The translations under genes and the position numbers were made by a program. DNA of 64,000 bases. Source: Marisa cornuarietis (Eukaryota > Mollusca > Gastropoda > Architaenioglossa > Ampullariidae). The notes under the pieces are model-generated. The model worked only from the letters and a program-made list of their open reading frames with translations, had not been told where the DNA came from and did no database searches. The stretch is from assembly GCA_004794655.1 (NCBI GenBank), contig SMMW01000025.1:124001-188000 (forward strand), written 5' to 3'. The stretch's first letter is position 1, and every line of letters starts with the position of its first letter. Below are positions 1 through 13,700 of the stretch, piece by piece.

Positions 1-3000
1 GTCAAAATAATAGATTATGATCAGTATTATATTATCATTATCTATTTTAGATGTCTAAGGTAGCTGTAATTCTCTTGTGGTTCCTGTTTCTTTTCATCTT
101 GCTTCCACACACACACACACACATATCCAATGGCATGCAGTTATGGAAGTATTCAGGAATACTTATGCACATAGATAAGCAATGCTTAACTGCATTTAAA
201 TGTGTAATATCCTGGGAATGTGACCACATGTGCACACAAACACACACTCTCTCTTCTTTTCAGGGGCATGACATCTGCTCAGTCATACTACTTGACTATG
301 AGCACATCACTCTCTTGTAAAAAAAAAAAAAAGTCAGATGTTATCAACTCCATGCACCTACCTTAGTCTGTGAGTCTATTTCAGAACCGTATTTGACAAG
401 TACTTCAGCCACAGGAACTCTGTCTTCTTGTGCAGCCAGGTGCATGGGAGTGAGACCATTCTGTATGCAATGATCACAGAATACACGTGAAAACAGCTTC
501 TAAGGAACCGAGAATGCTCAAGATGAATGAGATACTATATCTCTATCTCACCAATGCCTGCCGATCTGAATGCAACAGTAAGTCCTCAGGCAACACTGAC
601 ATATTTCGGGCAGAAGGTATATTAAAGTGTGTGCCAAAGATTAATCTGTCAACATACATTTTTAAAACAGAATGACAAAGAAAACCAATTTGTAAGCCCT
701 GCAACCTAATTAAAAAAAAACACAGTCTGAAGTAGATGAGATCCCCAGGAGTGGAAGACAATGCATGACAAACAATATGTTTAATTTATGAATAGCACAT
801 TCAGAAGAATAAGATTATGGCTAACCAAGGCTGGAAGTAATAATAAAAATTTGCTCCATCCACACATTAACTAGTAAACAAATCTCCCAAACTTCATTCA
901 TGCATATGCACCCTCCTACACACATGCTCACCCATTTACACATACGCTTTTCCACTTATACACAGGCTCACCCACTAACGCATATGCTCCCCCATTTACA
1001 TACACTCACCCAATTACACATAGGCTCACCAACTTACACACAGGCTCACCCACAGTATCTGAGAAATGTGCCATACCTGTGCCTTTGCGTTGACATTCGC
1101 ATTCTTCTCCAACAGAAGGGAAACAATGTCAGTGTAACCTTCTTGTGCAGCAAGGTGCAGAGGTGTGAAGCCGTTCTGCAAAAGTTAGGTGGGTTTTTTT
1201 GTTTTTTTTTAAATAGCTTTTTTGATAAGAAATTCAAGCGAAAAGGCTAAATTCTTCTAAAGTAAACAAGTTGCCTATCTTTCCCTGGTCTAAAGTATAC
1301 GCAGCACTACAGTCTGAAAAACAGAGAGGATTAAAATAATAACATCTTGATTAGGTCATAAGATGTGTATAGCATTTTGCAATGGTCATGTAACATTAAA
1401 ATTACAGTACCTTGGATTCAGCATTTGGCTTGGCTCCATACTCTAACAGTGTTGCTGCAATGTCCATTTGGTCCTTCTTTGCAGCAATGTGCAGTGGTGT
1501 ATAGCCATTCTGACACAAGAAAACAAGTCCCTTAAATATCCATGAAGATTCTACATTTTTGAGGAAGCCCTACAGGAAATCTTTCACAATTTAATCGATT
1601 TTTAAAGGATATACAGAATATAAAGAATATATCCTGTTTTTATGTTACCTCTTTTACAGCTGAAACTACTCTTTCACACTCACCTTGGCAGAAGCATGGG
1701 GGTTAGCGCGGTTCTCCAGCAACAGTTGGGCAATGTTCACATGGTTGTAATGGGTGGCCACATGAAGTGGGGTCAGTCCATTCTTACCCTGCACATCTGG
1801 GTCTGCATCTTTCTGTAGCAGCAGACGTGCCACTTTGATATTGCCATACTTGGCTGCAATGTGCAGAGGTGTGAAGCCCTTCTGGAAAATAGAGAGATGG
1901 AAAGGGGCAGTGTTATCAGTGTTATTTTACCACATAAAAAACTTGTTCTTCGTCAATGTACTTGCCTCCCCCAAAAAAGGAAATGAAAAGAAATAGTGAA
2001 AAATGACAAGATATTTTGAAACTTACAATTATTTTCATTAATTTTTTTTTTTGGAACATTTCAGAAACTGTTCAAAATTTTTCTTTATCAGCTAATACTT
2101 CAATTAATTAAAAATGACAATTTATGAACATCGTATGACACTAATGATGGAAAATGGACTAGACCACACCTTGGTGGTAACATCATGGGAGGCTCCATGT
2201 TCCAGCAACACCTGTGCCACTTCATCATGACCCTCCTTGGCTGCAATGTGAAGAGGTGTGTACTTATCCTTGGTGGTGGCATCTGCAGCAGCCCCATGTT
2301 GCAGAAGGAGCACCACGTTATCCACATTACCCAGGCGGGAAGCAATGTGCAGGGGAGTCTGCTGCTCCTGTTAACATTCATTAAGAAGTCTTATCTAGAA
2401 TTTACATTTCCCTTGCACGCTTGTAAATAACGGTATTTCACAGGCTGCGTGCCACTGCACCCAATAAGGAATGTCAATCATCAACCTACCTAAAGATAAG
2501 AAGCAAAAACCCACAAGCTGTTGTGATTTTTAATAAGGATTTTTTTTTAGCAATATCATTTCTCAAAGTTGTCTTTGTATATGTGCATGTGTAGCCAACA
2601 TGTCTCCTCCATGGTTATGCAGGATGGGGAGTCATGCAAGAAAATACAACACTAGAGAGGACTTTTTAAACGGAGGGAAAGCTGATGGTTTATTTTGTTC
2701 CATATATTGGTATATGGTGCGATGTTAAAGCAAACTCCTCTCCTTAAGTCCACAGAAATCTTGGAATTAGGTTAAAAGATGCTCAGCAACATCATGACTA
2801 TAAACCTGAACTTGCCTGAATGAATGAATCTTAAGTGAGAGCGACAACCTCTAGCCCTGAATACTCATCTCCAAACCCCTCCAACGTTCCACAAACTGTC
2901 CACCACCACCACCTCTGCCCTTCCCCTATTGTTACCCCTTGTCTTCCATGCATTTCATGACCTGAACAACCTGGCCTCGACCAACGGGTCCAGTCCAATG

Positions 3001-6000
3001 ACCAAATTAAGGATTGCCACAAAGCATACCATACGTGCATATGTGTCCCTGTGGATGTGTGTGAATACACATACAATAGTCATTTGTATATAAGTATTCA
3101 CATGCATGTTCAAGTTGATGGATGTACAAGTGTATGTGTGCTTGTTCACACAAATGGGTGTACAAGTGTGTGTGCACATCTGTCTGTATCAACAACCACC
3201 ACTACCATGACTAAAGCCCAAAAGTACATCTCTCTGCACACTTGCACACACATATATCTATGCATATACAGTCTGCCAGCTTACTCTTGCACGAGCATCA
3301 ACTGTAGCTCCATTTCTGAGAAGAATGCGAATGATGTCCGTCTGGTTTGCCCGAGCTGCCAGATGAAGAGACGTTTCTCCTCGCACAGTGGGTGTGTCAG
3401 GGTTGGCATTGTGCTGGATCAGGTAGATGACGATGTTCATATGACCCATAAATGAAGCCACGTGCAGAGGGGTTAAGCCAGACTGCAAATAAGGATAACA
3501 CCACAAACTTCAGAAAAAACGTATACAAATATCCCAAGAAAGGACAGCATGGTACCTAATGCATGCACGTGGTATCCACTGACTTCTTCCACTGACTCTA
3601 TAACTCTGTGACCTATTGTAGTCTAGATGTAGTCTAGTGATTCAGAGTATGAGGAAAGTGACCTCTAGCTTTGGCTGGAATGCGAGGGACAAAGGGGACA
3701 AATATGTAAGGGGCTGGATAAAGGATTAGGCAGTTCATAAGGAAACAAGGTTGTTCAAAACTGACTGTGAAAGCAAGAGAAATAAAATGTTTACATATAA
3801 AGACCAAATTATGTTTAGAGAAGATACTGCGGATAGTAAACAAGATGCAGGTATGTGTCTACTTAATTATCATATCAAGTATCATCCTCAAAGAATAATT
3901 ACAAAACTATGAATATACAAAATGTTTAGCAAATATTCATCAACATGAATGTATTTCACCGGAGCAAAGTCAGTCCATTATCACTAGTAAACACATTTCT
4001 GGCCCAATTGACATCAAATGATCAGTCAGGAAGAAGTGTGTAGCAGTCTGACCAAAAGCCTGGCTTCCATGCTATGCAACCATTATTTTTATTACTGTTG
4101 TTGTTTGTATAGACCAGACAGGTGAAGGTCCATCTACCTCAGTGGTGGCATCAATGGACGCTCCATATCTGAGCAGCAATTCCACAACTTTGATGCGATT
4201 TTTCTTGCAAGCAATATGCAAAGGGGTGAAACCATTCTGCAAAGACAAAACAGCTATGTTGTTCATCTTATTCAAAAAATATACTAACCAGTACAACCTG
4301 TGCACTGCAAGACTGTTACAATAAACACAACCTTCTGCTCACTGTCATACATTTTCAACTGAAAGATATTTGACTGCTTAAGTTCATCCAGAAGTATATC
4401 CAAAGCAAAGAACCAAAACAATTAACCTTCAAGGAAATATCTAAACTATCCTGGAAACCATTAAAAATATACCTTTAGGCTCTTCTGTCTAAGAATAATT
4501 AACCTGGCCTTCCTTTTATTTGATTTCTTTCACTCTGCTACATGCTTACAAAGTCTTGCTTAACCCATTAATGCCCAAATTATTTATTTTTTTTTAAGTT
4601 TTTGTTTCAACCATTAAAGCAAGTTCTACAGACTGACACATTTCATTCATTTTTTATTAGAATCTGTAGCTGTACATGTGGGTCGAGACATTTTAGTAGA
4701 CCAAATGAGCGTTCAGCTCTTTAAAAAAAATAAATAAATAAATAAATAAAAACAAGAAAGTCAACATTTTTCAATTGTGGGTGTTAACAGGTTAAACATT
4801 CATGAATGAGCATGAATAATTATTCCTACCCCTCCCATCTCATTATTTGGCTCTCACAGACTGATACGTTTTAGAACCTCCATTACCCCACCTCCCACTG
4901 ACCTAATGCTCCACCCCTTTAAAAACCTTATGGCGATGTGAAAAACCCACCAGTGCACGAGCATTGGGCTCACACTTGCGATCCAGCAGCAGTTTTGCTG
5001 TCTTGACGTTGCCACAGTGTGCAGCAACATGCAGTGGAGTCAGGTAGTCCTACACATGTGATAAATTTTGACACAAACATTAGCAGCAAAATTACTCTAA
5101 GCTCTTTATGGTTCCATTGGATATGTACTGTTAGAAAGCCATGTCCACTTGGTGAATGAGAAAGAAATCCTGAGCGGTAAAGAGTTAAAATGTTCATTTC
5201 CATGATATAGCTCTTAAAAAAATAATAAACGAAGTGCATTAAGCAAAAACCAACAGTAGGATGTTCAGTATGAACAAACTGTACAAATACCCTAGAAACC
5301 TATTTTCCATTTCCATTCTTGCTTTAAAACATTTGTCTGCCACAAAAAAATAACCAGAATGTAGCAAACTAACAGAAGCAGTCTGACACACGATAAAATG
5401 CTTGCTTGTATCCAGAATTTTAAAATGGGAGAACAAGTCCTTACGACTGTGACTTCGTCGACGTTTGCTTTGTGGTACAGTAGCAGGCGTGCGCAGTCTG
5501 CATGGTCTCCCTGAGCTGCCATGTGCAATGGAGTCAGTCCATTCTGAAAAGCAAAACAACTCCCGAGCATAAAGTACACTGTCAAATAAGTTCCAACTCT
5601 TTTCAAAAGATAGCTGAAATTAACTATAGTTATTATTAGATCATTCACCTCTTCCATATTGACATCATTTTGTTTTTGTGACAAAAGGTGTTACATACAT
5701 TGAAAGCAATTTGCCTTCCTAAAAGTGATTACTGTCAAACAGATGCTCTTTGACTTATGATACTGAATCTATCAAACATAGTTTAGCCTAGCCTGCCTTG
5801 AATGCTTAGAACCCTAGCATTAGCCCACGGTTAGTTAAATTGTCCACCACAAAACCAATTAAATCATAAAGTGTTGAATACATCATAAAATTTATTGAAT
5901 GCTGTCCTGAAAAATTCAAATTCAAAGTACGATTACTACAGAAAGCATGCTGCCTTCACACCATCATAAACTTAACAAATTTAAAGTTGAACCATCATGA

Positions 6001-7690
6001 GTCAGGGACCATTTGTAAAATCTTTCCCTGAAACTGGTTTTGTCCTCTTGTAGTCAGCAAGAAGCTGACATGATGACTCATCTAACCTACTCACCTTTGT
6101 TTTGGCTGAGTGCGGTGCTTCTCTCTCCAACAGCAAGTCTACTACGGCCTCGTGGCCACTTCTTGCAGCACAGTGCAGAGGTGTCAGTCCATCCTATATG
6201 CAAGGGAAGCAAATAACTAATCCATGCAAATGACAACTAGCTACTTCATGTCATGTAAATACTTCACCATATTTTAATATCAAAGATAGCGAAAAGAAAG
6301 GTTTTGCCTTAATTTGTAATTCCAGGAGTATTTGCTATGAAAAGCTAACCTAGTGCTTCAAAAGGCTTTGTTCTTGTCAAAGTGACTTTTGATTAGATAT
6401 ATTTATCAGTCAATATAAATATCTTGCTGAATTAACTTTCACAGAAAGGTTGTATAGGTTTACTGTAGGCTGTAATAGGCTGGGATTGTTTGTATTATTA
6501 TGTTAATTTATTTTTCTTTAATGGCAAGTGTGTACTTACCCGTGTTTTCTCATCAATGGTGGCTTTGTTGTCTAACAAAAGCTGCACCATGTTGGTTTTG
6601 CCCCAACGTGAAGCAACATGCAGTGGAGTAATATTGTTCTGCAACATATGTATTACAATATAGTTAAGCTTGAACAGCCACGACACATATTAAACCCATT
6701 TTCAAAGACGAATGATCCACAGTTGGATTATATGGGATTGCAGTTTAAGTACAACAGGCAGTTGAAGTCTTTGGACAGCAACCAAATGAGTGAAAGGAGG
6801 ATAATATATTCAAAAACCAACAGTGGTGATTCAGTTTTGTTTCAGTCTCATGCATCTTATGTTCTCACCTCTCTAAAGGGAGAGAGATCATGTCTATAAA
6901 AATGTGGGAAACTGACCTTAGCTTTAAAGTTGACGTCTGCACCACGCTGGATGAGAAGGTTGCAGACATTGGTGTTTCCATAATGAGCTGCTATGTGGAG
7001 CGGCGTGAACCCACTCTGAAAATGTAGATTCTGGATGAAATTCTCTATTTCAATAAAACTCTTAAGCATGATGTAGGAGTAGTGCATGAGGTATAATGTG
7101 ATCATACTGTGCAAATTACAGTGATAGCATTATTAATCAAAATGTTCTTTCTCTCAAGCTTCTACATTACCTTCTACATCTCGTGTTTGTTCGTTTGTTC
7201 TCATGTGCCAGTCTTGGTTGTGATGGTCATGAGAAATGTCACATATCAGTTTCATGAACTGTGTTTATCCCCACCCTATTTATTATTTTATTATAATTAT
7301 CATTTTATATTGCTCTTAATATCTTGCATGCTTTACATTTTTCTCCTTCCCTTAAAATAAGATGCAGATAAGAAAGAATAACATATGCACCAAACTACAT
7401 AAAATTGTAACGTGGTTGTTAAGATCTCCAAAAAGGTCCAACAAAAGAGAATGTAACAAAATCAGCCCCAGTTAGAAAATACAACAGGATGTGATTTATA
7501 GACCTCTGCGAGAAATGTTTATATTTTGAAGAAAAAAAAGACATGGGAAATTAACTCACTTATCTAATTATCTCACTCACATGGTCATCTTTCATGTACA
7601 CATGCAAGTGAAGATTTATCTACATCCGAGTGTAACTCCCATATTAAGTAACACATCCTGCGTAGTTTTCTTTTTCTCATTTACATTCTA

Positions 7691-7723
<33 letters not shown>

Positions 7724-10700
7724 AACACAGAACAAATAATAAGCTTAAAGACAATATAAATAAAAAGATTTTAAACATGCTTCCAATTATATATAAATAT
7801 GATGAGGATTTTATGGGCAACTATCATGCCAAGAACTTAAAATGATAAGAAAAATTCACTGCGTTTAAAATGTTACAAACTATTTTATAAAATAAATAAA
7901 CAAAGAAAGTTAACGAGAATCTGCTGGTATCTTCCATTTAGACAAAACTCTTTCTACATGAGGAAGAAATAAATGATATAAACCTAGGATAAGAGGAAAT
8001 GCTGAGAATATCACAAACCAGTCGATGTCAGAACTAAATCTGACATGTTACTTGCTGTTCTAAATAAGAAGAGGACTGTACTACCACAGGCGGGTAGAAA
8101 CATTCTCAAACTCTGAGTGATCAGCTTATTCACAAAGCACAAGAATGGGAAAATATCTGTACTAGCAAGCAGTCACAGTTGTTCAATGTGCTTATGAAAC
8201 CTGTGTTATTGTGGCTTCTAAATCATGTCTTTTAACTGCATTTACTCAAGGTAAAGCTCTCTTTTTTTTGCATTATTATCTAGAAAGGGATGAAAGTAAA
8301 TTGTGATTATGTGTGGCTTATGTGATGAGAATTTATGTTAACTTTAAGGGGCATACATGCTCATTTGCACCTTATAAAAAGTTTATTTGATTATAGGAAA
8401 ATATGTGGACATTAGGTTTGTGCTAAAGTGTGATGAGGGAATTGTGTAACTTAAGCATCACAGAACTGCAAGTTGCAGGTTCTTCCCTGGATGGAACCGC
8501 ATGAGATCCACAAGTGGCATATACCTGTGTGCCTTGGAAAGCAGGCTGGCGTGTTCACCCTGCTCTGATTTGACAATGATATGTTTGATATGTGTGGAGA
8601 ACCCTGTCAACCCAGCAGAAGCCTCCCTTTTCACCTAAGGTCACGCTAAGCCTTTCACCCCAGGCTGTCTGTAAACACTGCTGAGATATCACTAGTTAGC
8701 CAACAGATAATATGGTGTTTTGTTAATGCCTCACAACCCTATTTCACATTTCATCAAAATCTATGAGGGGGGATTTGGTGATTTATGCCGAGCCAGCAAC
8801 TAAGCTATATCACGGCAAGGCAGCCAGCCCTGTAAAGAGATGCCACATGCAGAGAAAGAACAGCGTGCCCGACACGAGAGCTGAACCCAGGACAGCCAAC
8901 CTTCACTGTATTGGTGACAGGCACTAACCATTGCGCCACCAGACTGCCTACCAAAATCTATGAGCCTATGTCCCAGTTAATATTCGTACACATCAACGGG
9001 CACTCGGGCCCATCACTTGCATATTAACAACGATTATCAGTTGGAAGGAAGGATGCTCAGACCATGGGACTTTACCCCTATTCTCATAATATTGCAGGAA
9101 TCATAGATCAAGGGAGTGAGAGAAGGGTGTCTAAATGTTGCTTGCATTTAAATGTTATTCAATTCAAGGCACTGTTTGACTGAAACAGTTTTGCTTAGAT
9201 CAAACCAAAGGTGTTTAAAATTATGATTCACTTCTATGAGGGTTGGATTTTATGGTTTGTTCCAAGTGTGTGTTTACGTCTTTTGCATTTCACCCCTATG
9301 ACTGTGTTTGAACAAAGACAGGAGTTGAATTACCCCTTTGGCTGAGACATCGTCACTGTCAGCAATCAAGCAGCAGCAGAAGATGCACTTGTTCTGTTGT
9401 GCTTTTGACTGATAATATGTGCTTGCTATTTAGATATTGCAGAATCATGTAATGTTGTTTTTATTATCGAAGTGTTATTTTTGGAAAGAGGTGTGAGCCA
9501 TTACGAATCTGTATGATTATTACTGTAAGAAGGGTTTGTTTCATGCTGTCCTGTCCAAAGTCCTTTATCCAAGAAACTAACATATCATGACCTGGACAGC
9601 TATAAAGGCAATCATTTTGTTGTCGAAAGAATGCACGTTTCTCAAATAAATGTATTTTAGTGACACTCATCTGTGACAGACATGTGTTGAAGCACACAAG
9701 CACCCACATTCTCTCTCTCTCTCTCACACACACACATGCACATAACCACATAAAAAAAATTTGTGTATACTGATGCTTACAAAAGCTGCAAAAGCTTGAA
9801 TATCAGGATAAAGATGGCAAATTAAGGAACACTTTAGAAACACTCAAAGGCCATACAGGGATAAAGCAGTGATCACAATGATAAATATGACTTGATTCAT
9901 GATGTAGAAAGCACCAATCCCACGTTGAATTTTCACTGTTTTGTTAACCACCATTATGACCATGCCAAAATTTTCATCAAGGAAAATTCTGTTGTTGAGA
10001 ATGAGTAATCATAAAAGTTATGACTGACATAGAACATACAAATACTATATGTAATATGCACTAAAATTACAAAGATTGACAATTCTGATGCTGCATAATG
10101 TTTAGCGCACAGAGAGACAGGAAAACACAGATATGTAATTTCTCAACTGTCTACATTTTAAAAATAAATAAAAAATAAAAACAGCTTCGTCCGTTTTGTA
10201 CACCAACCATCTGTTATCAAAACTTTGTTCATGCGAAGTCTAGTAACATGAAAATACTGCACACAAAATGGTTTACATGAGGCAAGTCACACTAACAGTG
10301 GAGGATATGTCATCACACCAAGAAGCACACCACGCAAAATCCGACAAACGATATCTACCCTCCCAGGAAACTTTGGTACCAACCTTGGTTGTGTCGTTTA
10401 CCAGGCCTCCACTCTGAGTGCAGTATCAAGAGGGATATTAATGGAGGGTTAGCCAAGTATGATGCAGTCTAATAAGTGAGAAGGATGCATATAAGCTGAG
10501 TGTGCTTACTGTCTTTTGAAATGCTCAGCTTTATTGTCTCTTGATACACTCAGCTTAGTAAGTCAGTCCTTTACATGAAAATGCACTGCTTATAAAATGG
10601 CAAGTTGTCTTCAAATCTTGATAAAAGAGCAGTAGCAAAAGCACCCATTTCTTTCCAGAAATAAATCAGCAGAGTGAAACTTGTTATTCACAAGTGGCAA

Positions 10701-13700
10701 GCTATTCGCAGAATTAGTGACTAAGACAGCAGCACAACAAAGCAAGTTTGTTTTAAGTTACTGGTGCTTTTACAGCATAGATTTCATCCTGTTTACAGCA
10801 TGATCATAATTAATGGATTATGCTTTTAAAATATTTGAAAAAAATAATAAATATGTAAATTATTTATGGGCAATGCAATTTTTCCCAATACTGAAATTAC
10901 AGTAAAAAGGTTTTATTTTTCATCTCCTTTCCATTTTTGAATGCCACTATGTTTCTGATGGTCATGTTTTGAAAAACATCACAACAGAATGCAATCAGTG
11001 TGATTTTATCTCAACACCTTCATGTGTTAGATGTCAAATGGAATTCACACCAATATTTAATCAAGACAATTCTAATACTTAGGTCAAAATGGAGGGTTCT
11101 GTAGCTCATACTATCAAACTTTGATGATCCTGCTTCTGTACTGCAAGGAACTTAGCATAGGTAGGAATGCAGGATTTCATGCCTCCACTCACTTTTGTTT
11201 GCATGTCCACATTGTTTTGTTCATTCTGCAGTAGCAGGGCTGCTGACTTGACATCATCTTTCTTAGCAGCAATGTGCAGAGCTGGAAGACGCACTTTCCC
11301 TTTTGTGTCATGCTCAAGCAGCACGCTCACCACTCGGTCATGTCCTTGTTGCAAGGCGACTGCCAAAGGAGTAAATCCATCCTACAAGCAAAGCAATGGC
11401 CAAACATGTCCATTACAAACATTCTGAAGAATTCTGCAATGTTTCAAACCACCCACAATGTCAAGTAATGCTGAGTCTTTATGCACCACCATTAAAAACA
11501 TTCTCTTCAGAAGACCTCACGAACCAAGAATCTATCAAAATAACTTGATTCCCTTTACATTATTAATCTGGACTGGCAACCCAGAAAAAATTACATACCG
11601 GCCACCTCCCCAATACATTTTTTATTTTAAGTTTTCAGTTTTTCTCGGTGATTTGATTGCCAACAGCTTACCTCTGTAGCAAGACTCTGGTTGGCTCCAC
11701 TGGCAAGAAGGAACCGCACCACTTCGGCATGACCCTCCTGTGCTGCCATGTACAATGGAGTGAAGCCAGCCTACAAATACAACAGTCTGGTTTTTAATTT
11801 TTCCCATACAGAGTACCTGCTTTGTCGCAAATCAACTTTTTATGTCGAAAGAGAAGAGTCCACATCTGCCTCAAGATAGAAAACCTACTGTAGATCTCAA
11901 AGTGTCATTACAAGTATGAAACAACTGCTGGCACATTGATAAACTTGTCAGCTCAACACCTTCTGAAAAAAACATACAAATACAACTAACAATAACTTAA
12001 AAAATGAATGCCAAAAAATGCAAATAAAAGTAGTTTTGATTTGCATTTACTTGGAGGACAATTATCCTGTAAGGGAAAGGAGGAATCGTTTCTTCAAAAC
12101 TGTTAAGATCATATGAGGATCGTGTGCATGCATGCAGTCACACAAAATAAAATCTAACCTGGGCTTGCAGGTTGACATGAGCCCCATTTTCAACCAGAAT
12201 CTTGACAATTTCCTCATGGCCTGCCAGTGATGCAATGTGCAATGCTGTGTTCCCCTTCTGCTCCATGAAAAAAAATTAGTTTGAATTAGAAAAATGTCCC
12301 ATGGTGTTAATAAACAAAATTCTCTCTGAAAAACAAAATGTATTCCAAGCAGAACAAGCAGTAACAATGTGTTTGACAAAAATAGTCTTTTTAATTTAAA
12401 TCCTATTATATTTAAACAAAAGTGAGAACTTTTACAAACAAAACCACCTTGATGCGAAATTCTTTTACAATTCAAGGAAATGATGGATCGAGCAGGAAAT
12501 CAATGTCAACATAACCAGAAGCAAAGTTTAACATGCTTGAATCCTGCAACGTTTGGTAACCCCACGTTAACACAACAGTGGTCAAAATTATCTTGTCAAT
12601 CACCAGCACCCCAGTGTGTTTTAAACTCCACCATCATAGCAGTTTTAAGAAGTGGATATTAAAACTTTGCTGCAAATTTTACTGAAAGGACTAATAAGAA
12701 TTTTACTTATATCTGTCTACCCATTTCAAGACTGGAGGCTTGCATCCAATAAGACTTAAACCAATAACAAACACTGACCTTAGTGGCTGCTTCCACATTT
12801 GCTCCTCTTCGAAGTAACTCAGTTACAATGTTGACATGGCCCTCCTTTGAGGCCAGGTGCAGAGCATTCAACCCATTCTGAAACCAGAAAAAAATACAAA
12901 CTACAGGTGCTGCAGGTGCATGCCCCCTCCTGTTCCGCTTCCCGACCCCAAGTGTCTCTGCCAACATTGACCACTATCATCCATCCTTTCTCATCCACCC
13001 CAACTTTTCTTTTTCATCCTACCTCTCTCCCATCAAAAAGGGGAGATGGAAAAAGAAGAGCATGCATACCGGGTTGCTAGTGTTGATGTCTGTACTGCCC
13101 TTCAGGTATTCAAGGACTTCTTGCAAATTGCCATCACGGGCTGCCCTTAGAAACCCTGCATTCCCATCACTCTGCAACAAATGCAACCATTTCTAGCATG
13201 AGTCTTCTGCAACAGAATCAACATAGCCTTCAAATATTCTCTAAAAAAGCCAAAAGATCTAATGAGGCCACACATATTCTTTTAGGGGGGAGTGGATAGC
13301 CTAGTAGTTAGAGCAGCAGCCTTTGAACCCAAAGGGATGCACATGGGATACAGGATTGGGGATGTTGGCCCTACAATAAGAAAGGGCTCTAACCCCTCAC
13401 TTCTTTAAAACCCTCAGGTCATAAGGACAAGACACCTGTATCTTTCTTCATAAAACAATTTTTTTTTTAGATTTCATGGCAGATTTTTGCAAACAATATA
13501 ATGCCACGGTTCTCAACCTGGGGGGCGCGCCCCCCCCGAGGGGGGCGCAAGCTGCTGAAAAGGGGGCCGCAAAGGCGGTCATTTTCTCATATCTCATATA
13601 GGTATTAGTGGCTAAGAGGGGCGCGCGGACGTACCTTTATTCGTCTAGGGGGGCGTCACAAGTAAAAGGTTGAGAAACGCTGATATAATGTCTTGGTGAC

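Larger units (their letters stand above)
461..6916 (-). other. Short introns of the ankyrin repeat domain
   Basis: Introns of about 0.2-0.9 kb separate the exons between 362 and 7015. Apart from the minisatellite at 903-1055, GT/CA-rich DNA around 3040-3270 and a TTAA-flanked element at 4560-4795, I see no further genes or structured elements. Long ORFs opposite the exons (for example 2185-2430 plus) are antisense shadows of the exons. Confidence 0.7.
7016..11192 (-). other. 4.2-kb ankyrin intron
   Basis: Intron between the exons for repeats 5-6 and 7. It contains CT/CA microsatellites (about 7692-7722 and 9713-9737) and one full SINE (8768-8951). Otherwise AT-rich with no recognisable exon. 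Vertebrate ANK2 has a tiny optional exon at this junction; I could not identify one here. Confidence 0.6.

Noticed and set aside
900..1250. His/Thr-rich plus-strand ORF
   Set aside because: Produced by the minisatellite at 903-1055 and the antisense of the repeat-20 exon.
2185..2430. Plus-strand ORF opposite ankyrin exon 2170-2367
   Set aside because: Antisense shadow of a conserved exon.
13288..13330. tRNA-like A-box sequence TAGCCTAGTAGTTAGAGC
   Set aside because: No intact B box or acceptor stem, so not called as a tRNA; could be a decayed SINE.
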